A stretch of 20,927 bases of DNA from G001797105 sp964528155 (lineage in GTDB: Bacteria > Chloroflexota > Anaerolineae > Anaerolineales > E44-bin32): contig CAZGRL010000062.1 in NCBI GenBank assembly GCA_964528155.1, positions 1 through 20,927 of the forward strand. The letters are read 5' to 3'. The position numbers and the translations under genes were made by a program. Within the stretch, counting starts at the first letter, position 1. Each line of letters starts with the position of its first letter. Shown piece after piece: positions 1 through 7,970 of the stretch. The notes below the pieces were generated by a model. The model worked only from the letters and a program-made list of their open reading frames with translations, had not been told where the DNA came from and did no database searches.

Positions 1-16
1 AGCCTCAAAGGGAAGG

Positions 17-640
17 ATGATGGAGAAGCTTGATCTCAGGAAACAGCTCAAGAATCTGTATAATCCGTCCAAGAAAGACTTCCAGCTCGTCGACGTGCCA
101 GCGATGAACTTCATCATGATCGACGGCCAGGGTGACCCCAACACGGCGGAGTCCTTCCAGACGGCGACGCAGTCCCTGTATTCCATCTCGTACACCCTCA
201 AGTTTGAGTTCAAGAAGAACCATGGAGTGGACTACCCGGTGATGCCGCTGGAAGGCCTGTGGTGGGCGGACGACATGGACGTCTTCCGCATGGAGAGAAG
301 GCCGGACTGGAAGTGGACACTGATGATCATGCAGCCAGATGTCGTGAAGCGGTCCCACTTCAAGGCGGCGCTCGAACAGGCGGCGAAGAAGGATATCCCG
401 GCCCTGACGGACCTGCGCCTCGAGCGATTTCGCGAAGGATTGTCGGCTCAGATCATGTATCTGGGTGCGTACGCGGACGAAGGGCCGACGATCAGTCGCA
501 TGCACGCGTTTATCGAAGAGTCCGGCTGTACGCCTGATGGGAAACACCATGAGATCTACTTGGGCGACCCGCGTCGATCGGCGCCTGAGAAGCTCAAGAC
601 AGTGCTTCGTCAGCCGGTGAAGCGAAGAAGCAAGAGGTGA
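17..640 (+). CDS. GyrI-like small-molecule-binding domain protein
   Basis: Predicted soluble protein of 207 residues resembling the stand-alone GyrI-like (SOUL/AraC effector-binding fold) proteins, which bind hydrophobic or cationic small molecules; no ligand can be named. Family-like features are the early DVPAMNFIMIDGQGDPN segment (about residues 26-42), the PLEGLWW stretch near residue 77 and the KHHEIYLGDPRRSAPEKLKT tail, which is typical of the lin2189-like branch. There is no DNA-binding domain, signal peptide or membrane segment. A purine-rich GGGAAGG lies directly before two consecutive ATG codons (17 and 20). The second gives slightly better spacing, so the start is uncertain by one codon. 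The gene is complete, and the next gene starts 4 bp after its stop, so co-transcription is likely. Family assignment is fairly confident, biological role unknown. Confidence 0.85.
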   Translation: MMEKLDLRKQLKNLYNPSKKDFQLVDVPAMNFIMIDGQGDPNTAESFQTATQSLYSISYTLKFEFKKNHGVDYPVMPLEGLWWADDMDVFRMERRPDWKWTLMIMQPDVVKRSHFKAALEQAAKKDIPALTDLRLERFREGLSAQIMYLGAYADEGPTISRMHAFIEESGCTPDGKHHEIYLGDPRRSAPEKLKTVLRQPVKRRSKR

Positions 641-644
641 TCAA

Positions 645-1616
645 ATGGAAATGATCAAGCTGCCACGCCTGTCGTTTGCGCACCTTCCGACCGTCGTCGA
701 ACCCATGCCGCGTCTCTCGGCGCACCTGGGCGGCGCGCACCTGTGGGTCAAGCGCGACGATCAGACCGGGATCGCCTTCGGTGGCAACAAGACCCGCAAG
801 CTCGAATTCCTACTGGCCGAGGCTCAGTCTCACGGGGCGCGCACGCTGATCACATGGGGCGCGGCGCAATCCAACCACTGCCGCCAGACCGCAGGCGCGG
901 CGGCGCGCAACGGTTTCGAGTGCATCGTCGTACTGCGCGGCGCCGCCGCGCCGCAAACCACTGGCAATCTGTTGCTGGACGAGCTGCTGGGAGCCGAGGT
1001 GGTCTGGGCCGGCGATCGCGATGCGGGTGACGCGGCCAAGGAGGCATTCGATCGCGCATGGGAGGCCGGACGACGACCGTATCTAATCCCGTATGGGGGC
1101 TCAAGCCCGATCGGCGCCTCCGCCTACGCCGCCGCCCTGGCCGAGTTCCTCGAACAAGGGCTCCCGGTGGACCGGATTGTGTTCGCCTCTTCCTCGGGCG
1201 GGACGCAATCGGGGCTGGTGGTCGGCGCCAGACTGTTCGGGTTCGAAGGCAAGATCACGGGGATCAGTGTTGATCAGCCGGCCCCCGTGCTTCGTGAGCA
1301 GATCGCCAGGTTGGCCAGTGAGACCGCATCCGTGCTTGGCCAGGATTTCTCCTTCCAGCCTAACGACATCGACGTCAACGACGACTTCCTCGGCGGCGGC
1401 TACGGTGTGATGGGTGAATTGGAGCGGGAGGCGATCCGGACGCTGGCCCGATTCGAGGGCTTGATCGTGGATCCGGTTTACACAGGACGTGCCGCCGGGG
1501 GCTTGATGCAGCTCATCCGCTCCGGAGATATCGACCGCGAGGAGCGTGTTCTTTTCTGGCACACAGGTGGAACACCGGCAGTCTTCGCGTACGCGGACCA
1601 ACTGGGCGTGGCCTAG
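645..1616 (+). CDS. PLP-dependent D-cysteine desulfhydrase / ACC deaminase family protein
   Basis: Fold-type II PLP enzyme of 323 residues, the usual length for D-cysteine desulfhydrase and 1-aminocyclopropane-1-carboxylate deaminase. These enzymes deaminate D-cysteine to pyruvate, H2S and ammonia, or open the ACC ring. The PLP-binding lysine is K49 in GGNKTRKLE, and the phosphate/substrate loop is WGAAQSNHCRQ (S76, N77, H78). The YGGSSPIGASAY segment and the closing HTGGTPAVF motif are also conserved. Sequence alone does not separate desulfhydrase from deaminase activity; genomes annotate most such proteins as D-cysteine desulfhydrase. The start is well supported: AGAGG at 633-637 overlaps the end of the upstream gene and sits 7 nt before ATG. 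Predicted cytoplasmic. Confidence 0.9.
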   Translation: MEMIKLPRLSFAHLPTVVEPMPRLSAHLGGAHLWVKRDDQTGIAFGGNKTRKLEFLLAEAQSHGARTLITWGAAQSNHCRQTAGAAARNGFECIVVLRGAAAPQTTGNLLLDELLGAEVVWAGDRDAGDAAKEAFDRAWEAGRRPYLIPYGGSSPIGASAYAAALAEFLEQGLPVDRIVFASSSGGTQSGLVVGARLFGFEGKITGISVDQPAPVLREQIARLASETASVLGQDFSFQPNDIDVNDDFLGGGYGVMGELEREAIRTLARFEGLIVDPVYTGRAAGGLMQLIRSGDIDREERVLFWHTGGTPAVFAYADQLGVA

Positions 1617-1716
1617 AGCACTACGAACGGACGCAAATGGGTGAGATTGGCCATTCCGACCCGAATGATGCCTTCGCGCGTCTCGCCTCAGGGATTCTTC
1701 GGCCGCCGCAACGCGG

Positions 1717-1907
1717 CTCGCTCCCTGGCCTGCCTGTCCTTGTGCTCTACAAGGGCGGCCTGCCTGCACCTCGGCGCCCTTCAAGAGCAGAAGGACAGGC
1801 AGGCACAGGTGGGCAGGCATAATGGCAAGGGCGGACCGAATTCATCAGCCGCTTGCACATCAAGTGTGTGTCATTCCGCCTGCCCAGGCCGCAGGCCAGG
1901 GAGCGAG
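1717..1907. repeat. Palindromic intergenic repeat element, copy A
   Basis: A perfect 17-bp inverted repeat bounds the element: CTCGCTCCCTGGCCTGC at 1717-1733 and its reverse complement at 1891-1907. Inside are the hairpin at 1728-1804 and a 21-bp block at 1799-1819 that recurs exactly at 9230-9250. Two shorter blocks, CGCTCCCTGGC (1719) and CTGCCTGCAC (1760), recur in the same order at 9195 and 9213. Same-order matches in two distant spacers suggest a dispersed non-coding repeat family. Whether it is mobile (MITE- or REP-like) cannot be told from two copies. Confidence 0.6.
1728..1804. repeat. Long imperfect hairpin
   Basis: Positions 1728-1748 pair with 1784-1804 over 21 bp with one mismatch. 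After a small interruption, 1751-1757 pairs with 1775-1781, leaving a loop of about 17 nt. No T-run follows on either strand, so it is not a textbook Rho-independent terminator, although it lies between convergent genes and could stop or stabilise transcripts. Confidence 0.75.
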
Positions 1908-2012
1908 GGCCGGTAGGCCGAGCGAGGAATCCTCGAGAAGATCCAGCCACATGCAGCCCGGGGGTCAGAGCGGCCCGCCGAGGGAGAATAAGCCCGAGAT
2001 TGGGTTGAGCCT

Positions 2013-3749
2013 CTACTGTTCGGTCAGGCCGAGCACCTCAAACACCGGAATAGGCTGTTGCTTGCCCTCTGCCTGAACAGGCGGCACTTCCTTCAACTCA
2101 ACTATCCCGGCCACGTGCTTCGCCGCCACCTGGCTGATCAGGATTTGCCCCTTGGCGGCATTCTCCTGCAATCGCTTGGCGGTGTTGACGCTGTCGCCTA
2201 TGGCAGTGTAGTCCAGGCGCTCCTGAGTCCCGATCAAGCCTAACAACGCCTCTCCGCTGTGGATACCCACACCGAACGAAAGCTGATACTCGGGAGGCAT
2301 GTCCCGATGGAGCGCCAGTATCCCTTCACGAATCGCCAGCGCCGCCCGCACCGCACGCAACGTGTGGTCTGGCTGCAGGATCGGAGCATTGAACCAAGCC
2401 ATGACGGCATCCCCCAGAAACTTGTCGATCGTTCCTTCTTCCTCGAGGATGGCGCGCGCAGCCCAGGCCAGGTAGCTGTTCAACACCGAAACCAGGGCCT
2501 CCGGATCCATCGCTTCGCTAAAGGAGGTGAAACCGCGGATATCCGCGTAGAGCGTCGTAATCTCGGCCCTGCGTCCACCGAGCTCCAGGCTGTCGGGATC
2601 GAGCGCGTCGATGACCGCCGGCGAGACCATCCTTCCGAATAGACGGCGTTGCGCTTCCAATCGCCGCTTCTCGGTCAGATCGTCGACGACGATCGCCACA
2701 CCGCGGGTGTCCTGCCCGGCCGCTTTCAGTGGAGTGAGATTCAGGACCAGACTCAACATTCCCCGCGAATCGACCTCAGGGTTGACCTCCACTCCGAGGA
2801 AACGTTGGTCCTCCACTTGGACCGCATGTATCTTGCGGTCGAGATCCGGAGCCAGGTTGGTGAACCAATCGGCGAGCGAACTCCCGAGCAGTGAAACCGC
2901 CGGGCGGTTGAGGATTGATTCGGCCGCCTGGTTGCAGAGCGTGATAATCCCCTCCACGTCAGCCGTGATCACACCGCTGGCGATGGACGCAAACACGTCC
3001 TCCATCAGATTCTTGAGCTCAGTCACTTCGCCCAGTGTCCGCCGAACCGAATCGAACAAGCGCGCGTTCTCTAGGGCCACAGCCGCCTGGTCGGCGAAAG
3101 CCAGCAACAGAGCCCGTTCCCGCTCTGAGAACAACCCTTCCTGCACCCGGTTGTCGGCGTAAATGACACCGGTCAATAATCCTTTGACCTTGAGAGGCAC
3201 GCACACGATGGAGCGCAGATTGTAGGCAATGACACTGTCGAAGCCGGTGAAGCGTGGATCAGCCTGGGCATTCGTCGTCAGCACGGCTTCACCCTCGGCG
3301 ACAACTTGGCCGACGATCCGCCGGCTGATCTCGTATTCGCCGGTCGCCAGGGATTCCTTCTCCCAGTTCCGGGCGACGACGATGTCCATTTCCTCCCGCT
3401 CGTTGCGAAGCATCAAGAAAGCGCGTTCAGCACCGGTCAGACGGATGATGGTGTCGATGACTTCGTTCAAGACGGTTGTGAGATTGAGCGAGGAATTGAC
3501 GACCCGGCCGACATCGGCCAGCGCCTGCAGGTTGCGCAGCTCGAGTTCCGTTTCCTGCACCGATTTCTGCAGAACGCGGAGGGTCCCGCTCAAGTGACGC
3601 AGACCCTCGATTGTGCCCCCAGGCAATGAAAGTCGAGCCCGGCCAAGACTCGGCTGCAGGCTGTCGATCTGGAGGCGTAGCTCCTCAGCCAGCTGGCTCA
3701 GCCGACCGAGTTGCTCAGCCAGTGTTAGTTGGGCCCGTGGCCTGCTCAT
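2013..3749 (-). CDS. Class III adenylate cyclase with GAF and PAS sensor domains
   Basis: Predicted cytoplasmic signalling enzyme making cAMP from ATP. Numbering from ATG at 3749 (578 aa): a leucine-rich, coiled-coil-like N-terminus (about 8-75), a GAF domain (about 78-230), a linker and PAS domain (about 246-365), and a C-terminal class III catalytic domain (about 395-540). Metal-binding aspartates are D403 (YADIRGF) and D447 (KFLGDAVMAWF). The adenine-selecting pair K443 and D519 and the transition-state residues N522 and R526 (VNTAKRL) are all present, so it should be active on ATP as a homodimer. There is no membrane segment. A TTG at 3764 would add five residues; I prefer the ATG because the longer start has no better ribosome site. 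It lies 57 bp downstream of the transglutaminase gene on the same strand, so the two may share a transcript. Confidence 0.9.
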   Translation of the reverse strand: MSRPRAQLTLAEQLGRLSQLAEELRLQIDSLQPSLGRARLSLPGGTIEGLRHLSGTLRVLQKSVQETELELRNLQALADVGRVVNSSLNLTTVLNEVIDTIIRLTGAERAFLMLRNEREEMDIVVARNWEKESLATGEYEISRRIVGQVVAEGEAVLTTNAQADPRFTGFDSVIAYNLRSIVCVPLKVKGLLTGVIYADNRVQEGLFSERERALLLAFADQAAVALENARLFDSVRRTLGEVTELKNLMEDVFASIASGVITADVEGIITLCNQAAESILNRPAVSLLGSSLADWFTNLAPDLDRKIHAVQVEDQRFLGVEVNPEVDSRGMLSLVLNLTPLKAAGQDTRGVAIVVDDLTEKRRLEAQRRLFGRMVSPAVIDALDPDSLELGGRRAEITTLYADIRGFTSFSEAMDPEALVSVLNSYLAWAARAILEEEGTIDKFLGDAVMAWFNAPILQPDHTLRAVRAALAIREGILALHRDMPPEYQLSFGVGIHSGEALLGLIGTQERLDYTAIGDSVNTAKRLQENAAKGQILISQVAAKHVAGIVELKEVPPVQAEGKQQPIPVFEVLGLTEQ

Positions 3750-3806
3750 GTCTATCTGCCCCAAATGACCGATCCGACGGAGGGCGAATTATAAGCCAGC
3801 CTGCGC

Positions 3807-6206
3807 TCAAGCCCCAAACGGCCCGGTGCCGCCCGTAAAAGCTCCCGAATCCCCCGACCCTCTCGCCCATGGACGAACACGATGGATCCAGGATGACTCC
3901 TGGAGCCAATGCCGCAGCCAGGCCCGCCTCAGCCGCGGGAGCAAATCCCGCCAGGCGCCGCGCAATGGTGCCGGATCGACGGCGGCATTCCCGTAGCGCT
4001 CGGCCGCGTATCCCTCAGCAATGACCCAGCCCGCCTCACGATAGACCGGGAATCGATCGGCGAAGATGGAGGCGCGCTCGAACGGCGTCTGATCGGTGGT
4101 CAATCGCGGGCCGAGCCGGTCCAGCCAGGTCGTCCATCCGGCGTAGATCTGGCTCACCGTCGACAGCGAGGCGACACGTTGAGCGCGCTCGAGGAGCCTG
4201 GGAGGACGAACCCCGACACGTTTCAAACCGACGATCAGCGCCGACGAAGCCTGCGCCACAGACCGTGGGTTCGCCCGAAGATACAGAACCGCAGTCGCCA
4301 CGAACACGAAGCTGAAACCGAGCCAGATCAGTATCCGGGTGGAATCGAAGCTTTGTGCGGGGACGACGACCGGGATGTCTCTGTCCAGCGCGCCCGTGGA
4401 GGGGTTGAACTCTTGAACGGACCTCAACTCCTCCCTGGTCACCTCCGTCGCCTGCGGTCTGATCAGCGCCGGCTGTGAAACCGTGGGCTCGAATTCCACC
4501 CAGCCGATCCCAGGAAAAAACACTTCCGGCCAGGCATGGGCGTCATCGGCATGCACCTCAAACACGCCGCCGGGGAGGGCCGTCCCGCTGGCGTACCCAA
4601 CCGCCATCCGCGATGGGATGCCCAGGGACCGAAGCATCAGTACTTCAGCACTGGCGTAGTAGTTGCAGAACCCGACCCGGCTGTCGAACAGGAACCAATC
4701 CACCGGATCCTGCCCCGGCGGAGGCGCAGCGGTCTGGCGATCGTACTGGATGTTCTTTCTGAGCCAGTCCGTCACGGCCTGGGCCATGTCGTAGGGATTA
4801 TCCAGCCCAGTGGTGATCGAACCGGCCAGCTCTTTGGTCCGGTCTGTGACCGTCGGAGGGAGCTCCAGATCTTGCGGCACGACCCAATCCGGATAGTCCT
4901 GGCCGGCCGTTTGCAGCGATTCGATCGTCGGAGCGGACACCCAGCCTCGGACATGGTAAGTCTCGCCGGCGACGACCACACCTTCGGCCGTGAAGCGTGT
5001 GGTATCTGCCAACCCATCCGGGGCATTGACCACATCCACCGTCACCGTCCGGCTGACCCACACGGTCTGAGATGGGACGTAGAGGACCTTCAGCGCCGGT
5101 AGCGCGGGTCGGAATGCGGCTTCGATCGGGTCACGCTCGGCATACGTCAGCAGCGGGAGATCTCCCGCCTCCGGGTCGAAGTCGATCGTGTCTATGGCGA
5201 CCAAGCCCCATTTGCCATCGGTGTATTCGTCATAGCTGTGTGACTGCCAGTACAGCCGAGCATCCGGGCTCGGGGCGCGGGCCACCGTCACGCGCATCAC
5301 GACGGTGTGGGGCAACTCAGTCCCGGCACCGAGCACGAGGTTGTCACTGTACGTGTCGTACACGGGATAGCTCTCACGGCGAAGGTTGCTCAGAGCATCG
5401 CCCAGGCGCTGTTTGATGCCCGACCACGGTCGGCCCGCCCTGACCCACAGATCAGCGGCCGTTTTGGACTGGGCGAAGGCGGGTCCTCCCCAGGCCAGGA
5501 TGACCAGCGCGAACGCAGCCAAAACGCCTGCCCGGCCCACATGGTAGGCCACGTCGGTCGAGACCTGTGACCACTTGCTGCGCCAGATCTCCTCGCGGCG
5601 TCTCAGCTCGAGTCTGGCCGCCAACAGCAGCGAAACCAGGACGTAAATCGCCAGATCCTGACCCAGGTTGTTCTTGCCGGAGTAGAAGTAGGCGTTGATC
5701 AGGATCGCCACGCCGGCAGGAATCACGGCGGTCCACAAGCCTTGCCTTCGGAACACCGCCCAGCCGGCCATGACCCCGAAAAGCCAGAAGATGACGGCGA
5801 CGAGAAAGACAAACATCAGCGGGTCGATGCTGGCGTCGCCCCTTGCGAGAGCCGACAATGCCACGCCCAGACGACCCAGGAGGTCTCCGACCCTATCCGA
5901 CCAGCTTAGGGCCCGATCGAGTGTTCCCCCAATTTGCGATCCGATGACAAAGACACCGTAGACCCCGCTGATCAGCGACGCCAGTCTTGGGGAGAAACGG
6001 CTGTAGCCGAGCGCGGCTCCAGCCGCCACCGCCAACGCGCCGACAGCGAGGATCACGGACAGATGATCGGCCCAATCGGCAGCCAGGATACTCAGCCCGG
6101 AAGCGAGGAACATCGCCTCCAGAATGAGCAGGCTGATCCAGTCGAAAGAGCGCGGGGATGAGTTGCTTTGCATCGAAGCCAGGCGTAGAGCCAGAACACG
6201 AGACAC
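3807..6206 (-). CDS. TgpA-like membrane transglutaminase-domain protein (DUF3488/transglutaminase/DUF4129 type)
   Basis: Large membrane protein of 799 residues. The N-terminal 240 residues hold about seven hydrophobic segments (roughly 22-44, 48-67, 78-92, 128-150, 157-175, 183-197, 226-245). An extracytoplasmic region follows with a transglutaminase-like cysteine protease fold: C514 in GFCNYYASAE, H557 in DDAHAWPEV and E573 in the EFEPT strand, where Asp is also common. A further membrane helix at about 622-643 precedes a cytoplasmic DUF4129-like tail. This matches the TgpA architecture, whose substrate is not established. Homologues often sit with MoxR ATPase and DUF58 genes; neither is visible here. 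The listed start is GTG at 6206; ATG at 6173 would remove 11 residues and neither has a convincing Shine-Dalgarno sequence. Confidence 0.88.
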   Translation of the reverse strand: MSRVLALRLASMQSNSSPRSFDWISLLILEAMFLASGLSILAADWADHLSVILAVGALAVAAGAALGYSRFSPRLASLISGVYGVFVIGSQIGGTLDRALSWSDRVGDLLGRLGVALSALARGDASIDPLMFVFLVAVIFWLFGVMAGWAVFRRQGLWTAVIPAGVAILINAYFYSGKNNLGQDLAIYVLVSLLLAARLELRRREEIWRSKWSQVSTDVAYHVGRAGVLAAFALVILAWGGPAFAQSKTAADLWVRAGRPWSGIKQRLGDALSNLRRESYPVYDTYSDNLVLGAGTELPHTVVMRVTVARAPSPDARLYWQSHSYDEYTDGKWGLVAIDTIDFDPEAGDLPLLTYAERDPIEAAFRPALPALKVLYVPSQTVWVSRTVTVDVVNAPDGLADTTRFTAEGVVVAGETYHVRGWVSAPTIESLQTAGQDYPDWVVPQDLELPPTVTDRTKELAGSITTGLDNPYDMAQAVTDWLRKNIQYDRQTAAPPPGQDPVDWFLFDSRVGFCNYYASAEVLMLRSLGIPSRMAVGYASGTALPGGVFEVHADDAHAWPEVFFPGIGWVEFEPTVSQPALIRPQATEVTREELRSVQEFNPSTGALDRDIPVVVPAQSFDSTRILIWLGFSFVFVATAVLYLRANPRSVAQASSALIVGLKRVGVRPPRLLERAQRVASLSTVSQIYAGWTTWLDRLGPRLTTDQTPFERASIFADRFPVYREAGWVIAEGYAAERYGNAAVDPAPLRGAWRDLLPRLRRAWLRHWLQESSWIHRVRPWARGSGDSGAFTGGTGPFGA

Positions 6207-6343
6207 GACGACCGATCACAAGTTTACTTCAGTTTGGTCGACCCCCTTCCCATACCGACCTTCCGGGTGCCGCAATCCGCAGTTTGCGTCCATCTTGTGG
6301 CCTGTGAGGGTAACGCCCGTGCAGCGTCTCGATGCTCGTCTGC

Positions 6344-6372
6344 TTGCCGCGCCGATTCAATGCTGTTATCAT
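6344..6372 (+). promoter_or_regulatory. Candidate sigma-70-type promoter
   Basis: TTGCCG (6344-6349) and TATCAT (6367-6372) are separated by exactly 17 bp and match the -35 and -10 consensus at 4/6 and 5/6 positions. Transcription would begin near 6379, about 30 nt before the ATG at 6411. It lies in the 204-bp divergent spacer between the transglutaminase gene and the Thr/Pro-rich protein gene. No equally good promoter was seen for the minus-strand gene. This is a pattern match only. Confidence 0.4.
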
Positions 6373-6410
6373 CCGCCCGTCACCCGGTTTGCCAGTCTTC
6401 TTGAGACCTC

Positions 6411-6878
6411 ATGTCCCCTCCCCGACGGTTGTACGTGATCTTGATCGGCATCATCCTGGCGACGCTTCCCTGCTATTGCGCCGGGATCCTGGTGATCCAA
6501 CGCGCCCCGAAAGCCACTCCCATCCCTTCGACGCCAACCCTCACTCCGGAAAGCTCCCTGCCCACGCAAACGCAATTCATCCCGCCGACCGAGCAATCTA
6601 CGGCCACTCCGTCACCTACGATTTCCTCCACACCATTCGTCCCGGCCTCACCTACTCCGAGCTACACACTGGCTCCGACATTGACACCGACCATAACGCC
6701 GACGGCGACGCCGACGATCACCCCCACCAGCACGGCCACAGCAACACTCTTTCCGACCAACACCCCTCCACCCACCCAGACGCCGGTCCCGCCCACCGAA
6801 ACGCCGACGATCCCGGCGGCGACGACGGAACCGGCCACGCCGCAGGGAGCCCTGATACCCGCTCTGAAGGAAATGTGA
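6411..6878 (+). CDS. Membrane-anchored Thr/Pro-rich low-complexity protein
   Basis: Hypothetical protein of 155 residues. After a short basic start (MSPPRR) there is one hydrophobic segment (about 7-30, containing LPCYC), which could be a signal anchor or signal peptide. From about residue 35 the protein is almost wholly Thr, Pro, Ser and Ala, with repeated TPT, PTIT and PTAT units, as in extended, possibly glycosylated, surface linkers. No catalytic domain is present. The function is unknown. Other frames across the same bases are also open because of the repetitive GC-rich composition; I prefer this one because hydrophobic anchor plus Thr/Pro stalk is a coherent exported-protein layout and a promoter-like sequence lies upstream. 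The first M42 gene starts 30 bp after the stop. Confidence 0.55.
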   Translation: MSPPRRLYVILIGIILATLPCYCAGILVIQRAPKATPIPSTPTLTPESSLPTQTQFIPPTEQSTATPSPTISSTPFVPASPTPSYTLAPTLTPTITPTATPTITPTSTATATLFPTNTPPPTQTPVPPTETPTIPAATTEPATPQGALIPALKEM

Positions 6879-6908
6879 CAGCAATGTTCGCCGGAAGCGG
6901 AGCGTTCG

Positions 6909-7967
6909 ATGACGGATGATCTGCTCCACTTTCTGATGGAACTGCTGCGCCTCGCCGACATCTCCGGCATCGATGGGGCCGTTGCTGGACGACTTCAGGC
7001 GAGATGGGAGCCATTGGTGGATGAGATTCAGATCGATCGGCTGGGGAACCTGATCGCCACCCGGAACGGGGTCTGGGCCGACCCGCGTCCCAAACTACTC
7101 ATCACGGCCCACATGGATTCAGTGGGTTTCATCATTCGGGGGGTGATCGACGGCTTTCTCTTAGTGGACCAGGTGGGGCGGTTTGACCAAAGGGTCCTGC
7201 CGGGTCAGATGGTCACAGTGCACGGATCGCGCCCTCTGCCCGGGATGATCGCCGCACCTCCAAGGTGGTGCCTGCCGACGGAGTACTCCGAACGCGTTGT
7301 GCCCGTCGGATATCTGCTTGTGGATCTCGGCCTTCCGGAGCGACAGGTTCGGCAGGAAGCCAAGGTGGGCGACAGTGTGAGCTTCGCAACTCCTCCGCAT
7401 CTCCTCGGAGATACCGTCGTCTGTGGTCATTCACTCGACAACCGGGCCTCATTGGCTGCGCTCACTCTGTGCCTTGAGACGCTGGCGGGAAGGGATTTGG
7501 CATGGGACCTCATTGTGGCGGCCACCGTGCAGGAGGAGGCAACCTACCACGGAGCGCACGTCGCAGCCCAGGCCGTCGCCCCTGATGCGGCGATCGTCGT
7601 GGATGTCACCTACGGTCGCGCCTATTCGGATCGCGGGAGTGGCACCTTCTCTCTGGGCGGGGGACCGACCAACGCCTGGTCGCCGGAGTTGCATCCCGGC
7701 GTTTACGCCGAGATTGAGGCGGCAGCCAAGAGAGCCGGCGTGCCTCTGACTCGGGAGGTGCTCCCGACGGAATCAGGAACGGAGGCGCGTGGCATCCGGG
7801 TCGCCCGGTCGGGGATCCCCTCCGGCTTGCTGAGCATCCCGCTGCGCTACATGCACAGCCCGGCCGAGGTCGTCGATATGACCGACATTCGGCAGACTGC
7901 GCGGGTACTGGTCGAGCTGGTCACCGGGCTCGGTGATGAGTTCCTTCAGCGATTGGTTCTGGTCTAG
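6909..7967 (+). CDS. M42 family metallopeptidase (TET-type aminopeptidase), first of three
   Basis: Predicted cytoplasmic dinuclear zinc or cobalt aminopeptidase of 352 residues, the normal family length. All expected active-site residues are present: H68 and D70 in TAHMDSVGF, bridging D177 in GHSLDNRAS, catalytic E209 and metal ligand E210 in VQEEATYHGA, D232 in VVDVTYG, and H316 in RYMHSPAEVVDM. Characterised M42 enzymes form 12-subunit tetrahedral (TET) particles that trim peptides released by larger proteases, or act on glycan- or peptide-derived substrates in the endoglucanase-annotated branch. Specificity cannot be read here. GGAG at 6899-6902 lies 6 nt before the ATG. The next M42 gene begins 3 nt after the stop, so the two are surely one operon. 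Confidence 0.93.
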   Translation: MTDDLLHFLMELLRLADISGIDGAVAGRLQARWEPLVDEIQIDRLGNLIATRNGVWADPRPKLLITAHMDSVGFIIRGVIDGFLLVDQVGRFDQRVLPGQMVTVHGSRPLPGMIAAPPRWCLPTEYSERVVPVGYLLVDLGLPERQVRQEAKVGDSVSFATPPHLLGDTVVCGHSLDNRASLAALTLCLETLAGRDLAWDLIVAATVQEEATYHGAHVAAQAVAPDAAIVVDVTYGRAYSDRGSGTFSLGGGPTNAWSPELHPGVYAEIEAAAKRAGVPLTREVLPTESGTEARGIRVARSGIPSGLLSIPLRYMHSPAEVVDMTDIRQTARVLVELVTGLGDEFLQRLVLV

Positions 7968-7970
7968 ATC

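Larger units (their letters stand above)
1617..2012. other. Gene-free spacer between convergent genes, rich in palindromes
   Basis: This 396-bp interval lies between the plus-strand desulfhydrase gene and the minus-strand cyclase gene. Short open frames occur on both strands but none has family-like protein sequence, and their codon pattern follows the repeat structure. The interval carries a large imperfect hairpin (1728-1804), a 17-bp inverted repeat (1717-1733 with 1891-1907) and a 21-bp block (1799-1819) found again at 9230-9250. I see no clear T-tract terminator for either flanking gene. Confidence 0.7.

Noticed and set aside
1101..1820. 239-residue minus-strand open frame antisense to the desulfhydrase gene
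   Set aside because: It lies mostly opposite a well-conserved PLP enzyme gene, continues into repeat sequence and shows no family-like motifs.
6332..6919. 195-residue Asp/His-rich open frame overlapping the Thr/Pro-rich gene
   Set aside because: Its unusual composition results from reading the Thr/Pro repeat in another frame. The frame chosen has a coherent hydrophobic anchor and stalk, while this one overlaps the first M42 gene and has no recognisable domain.
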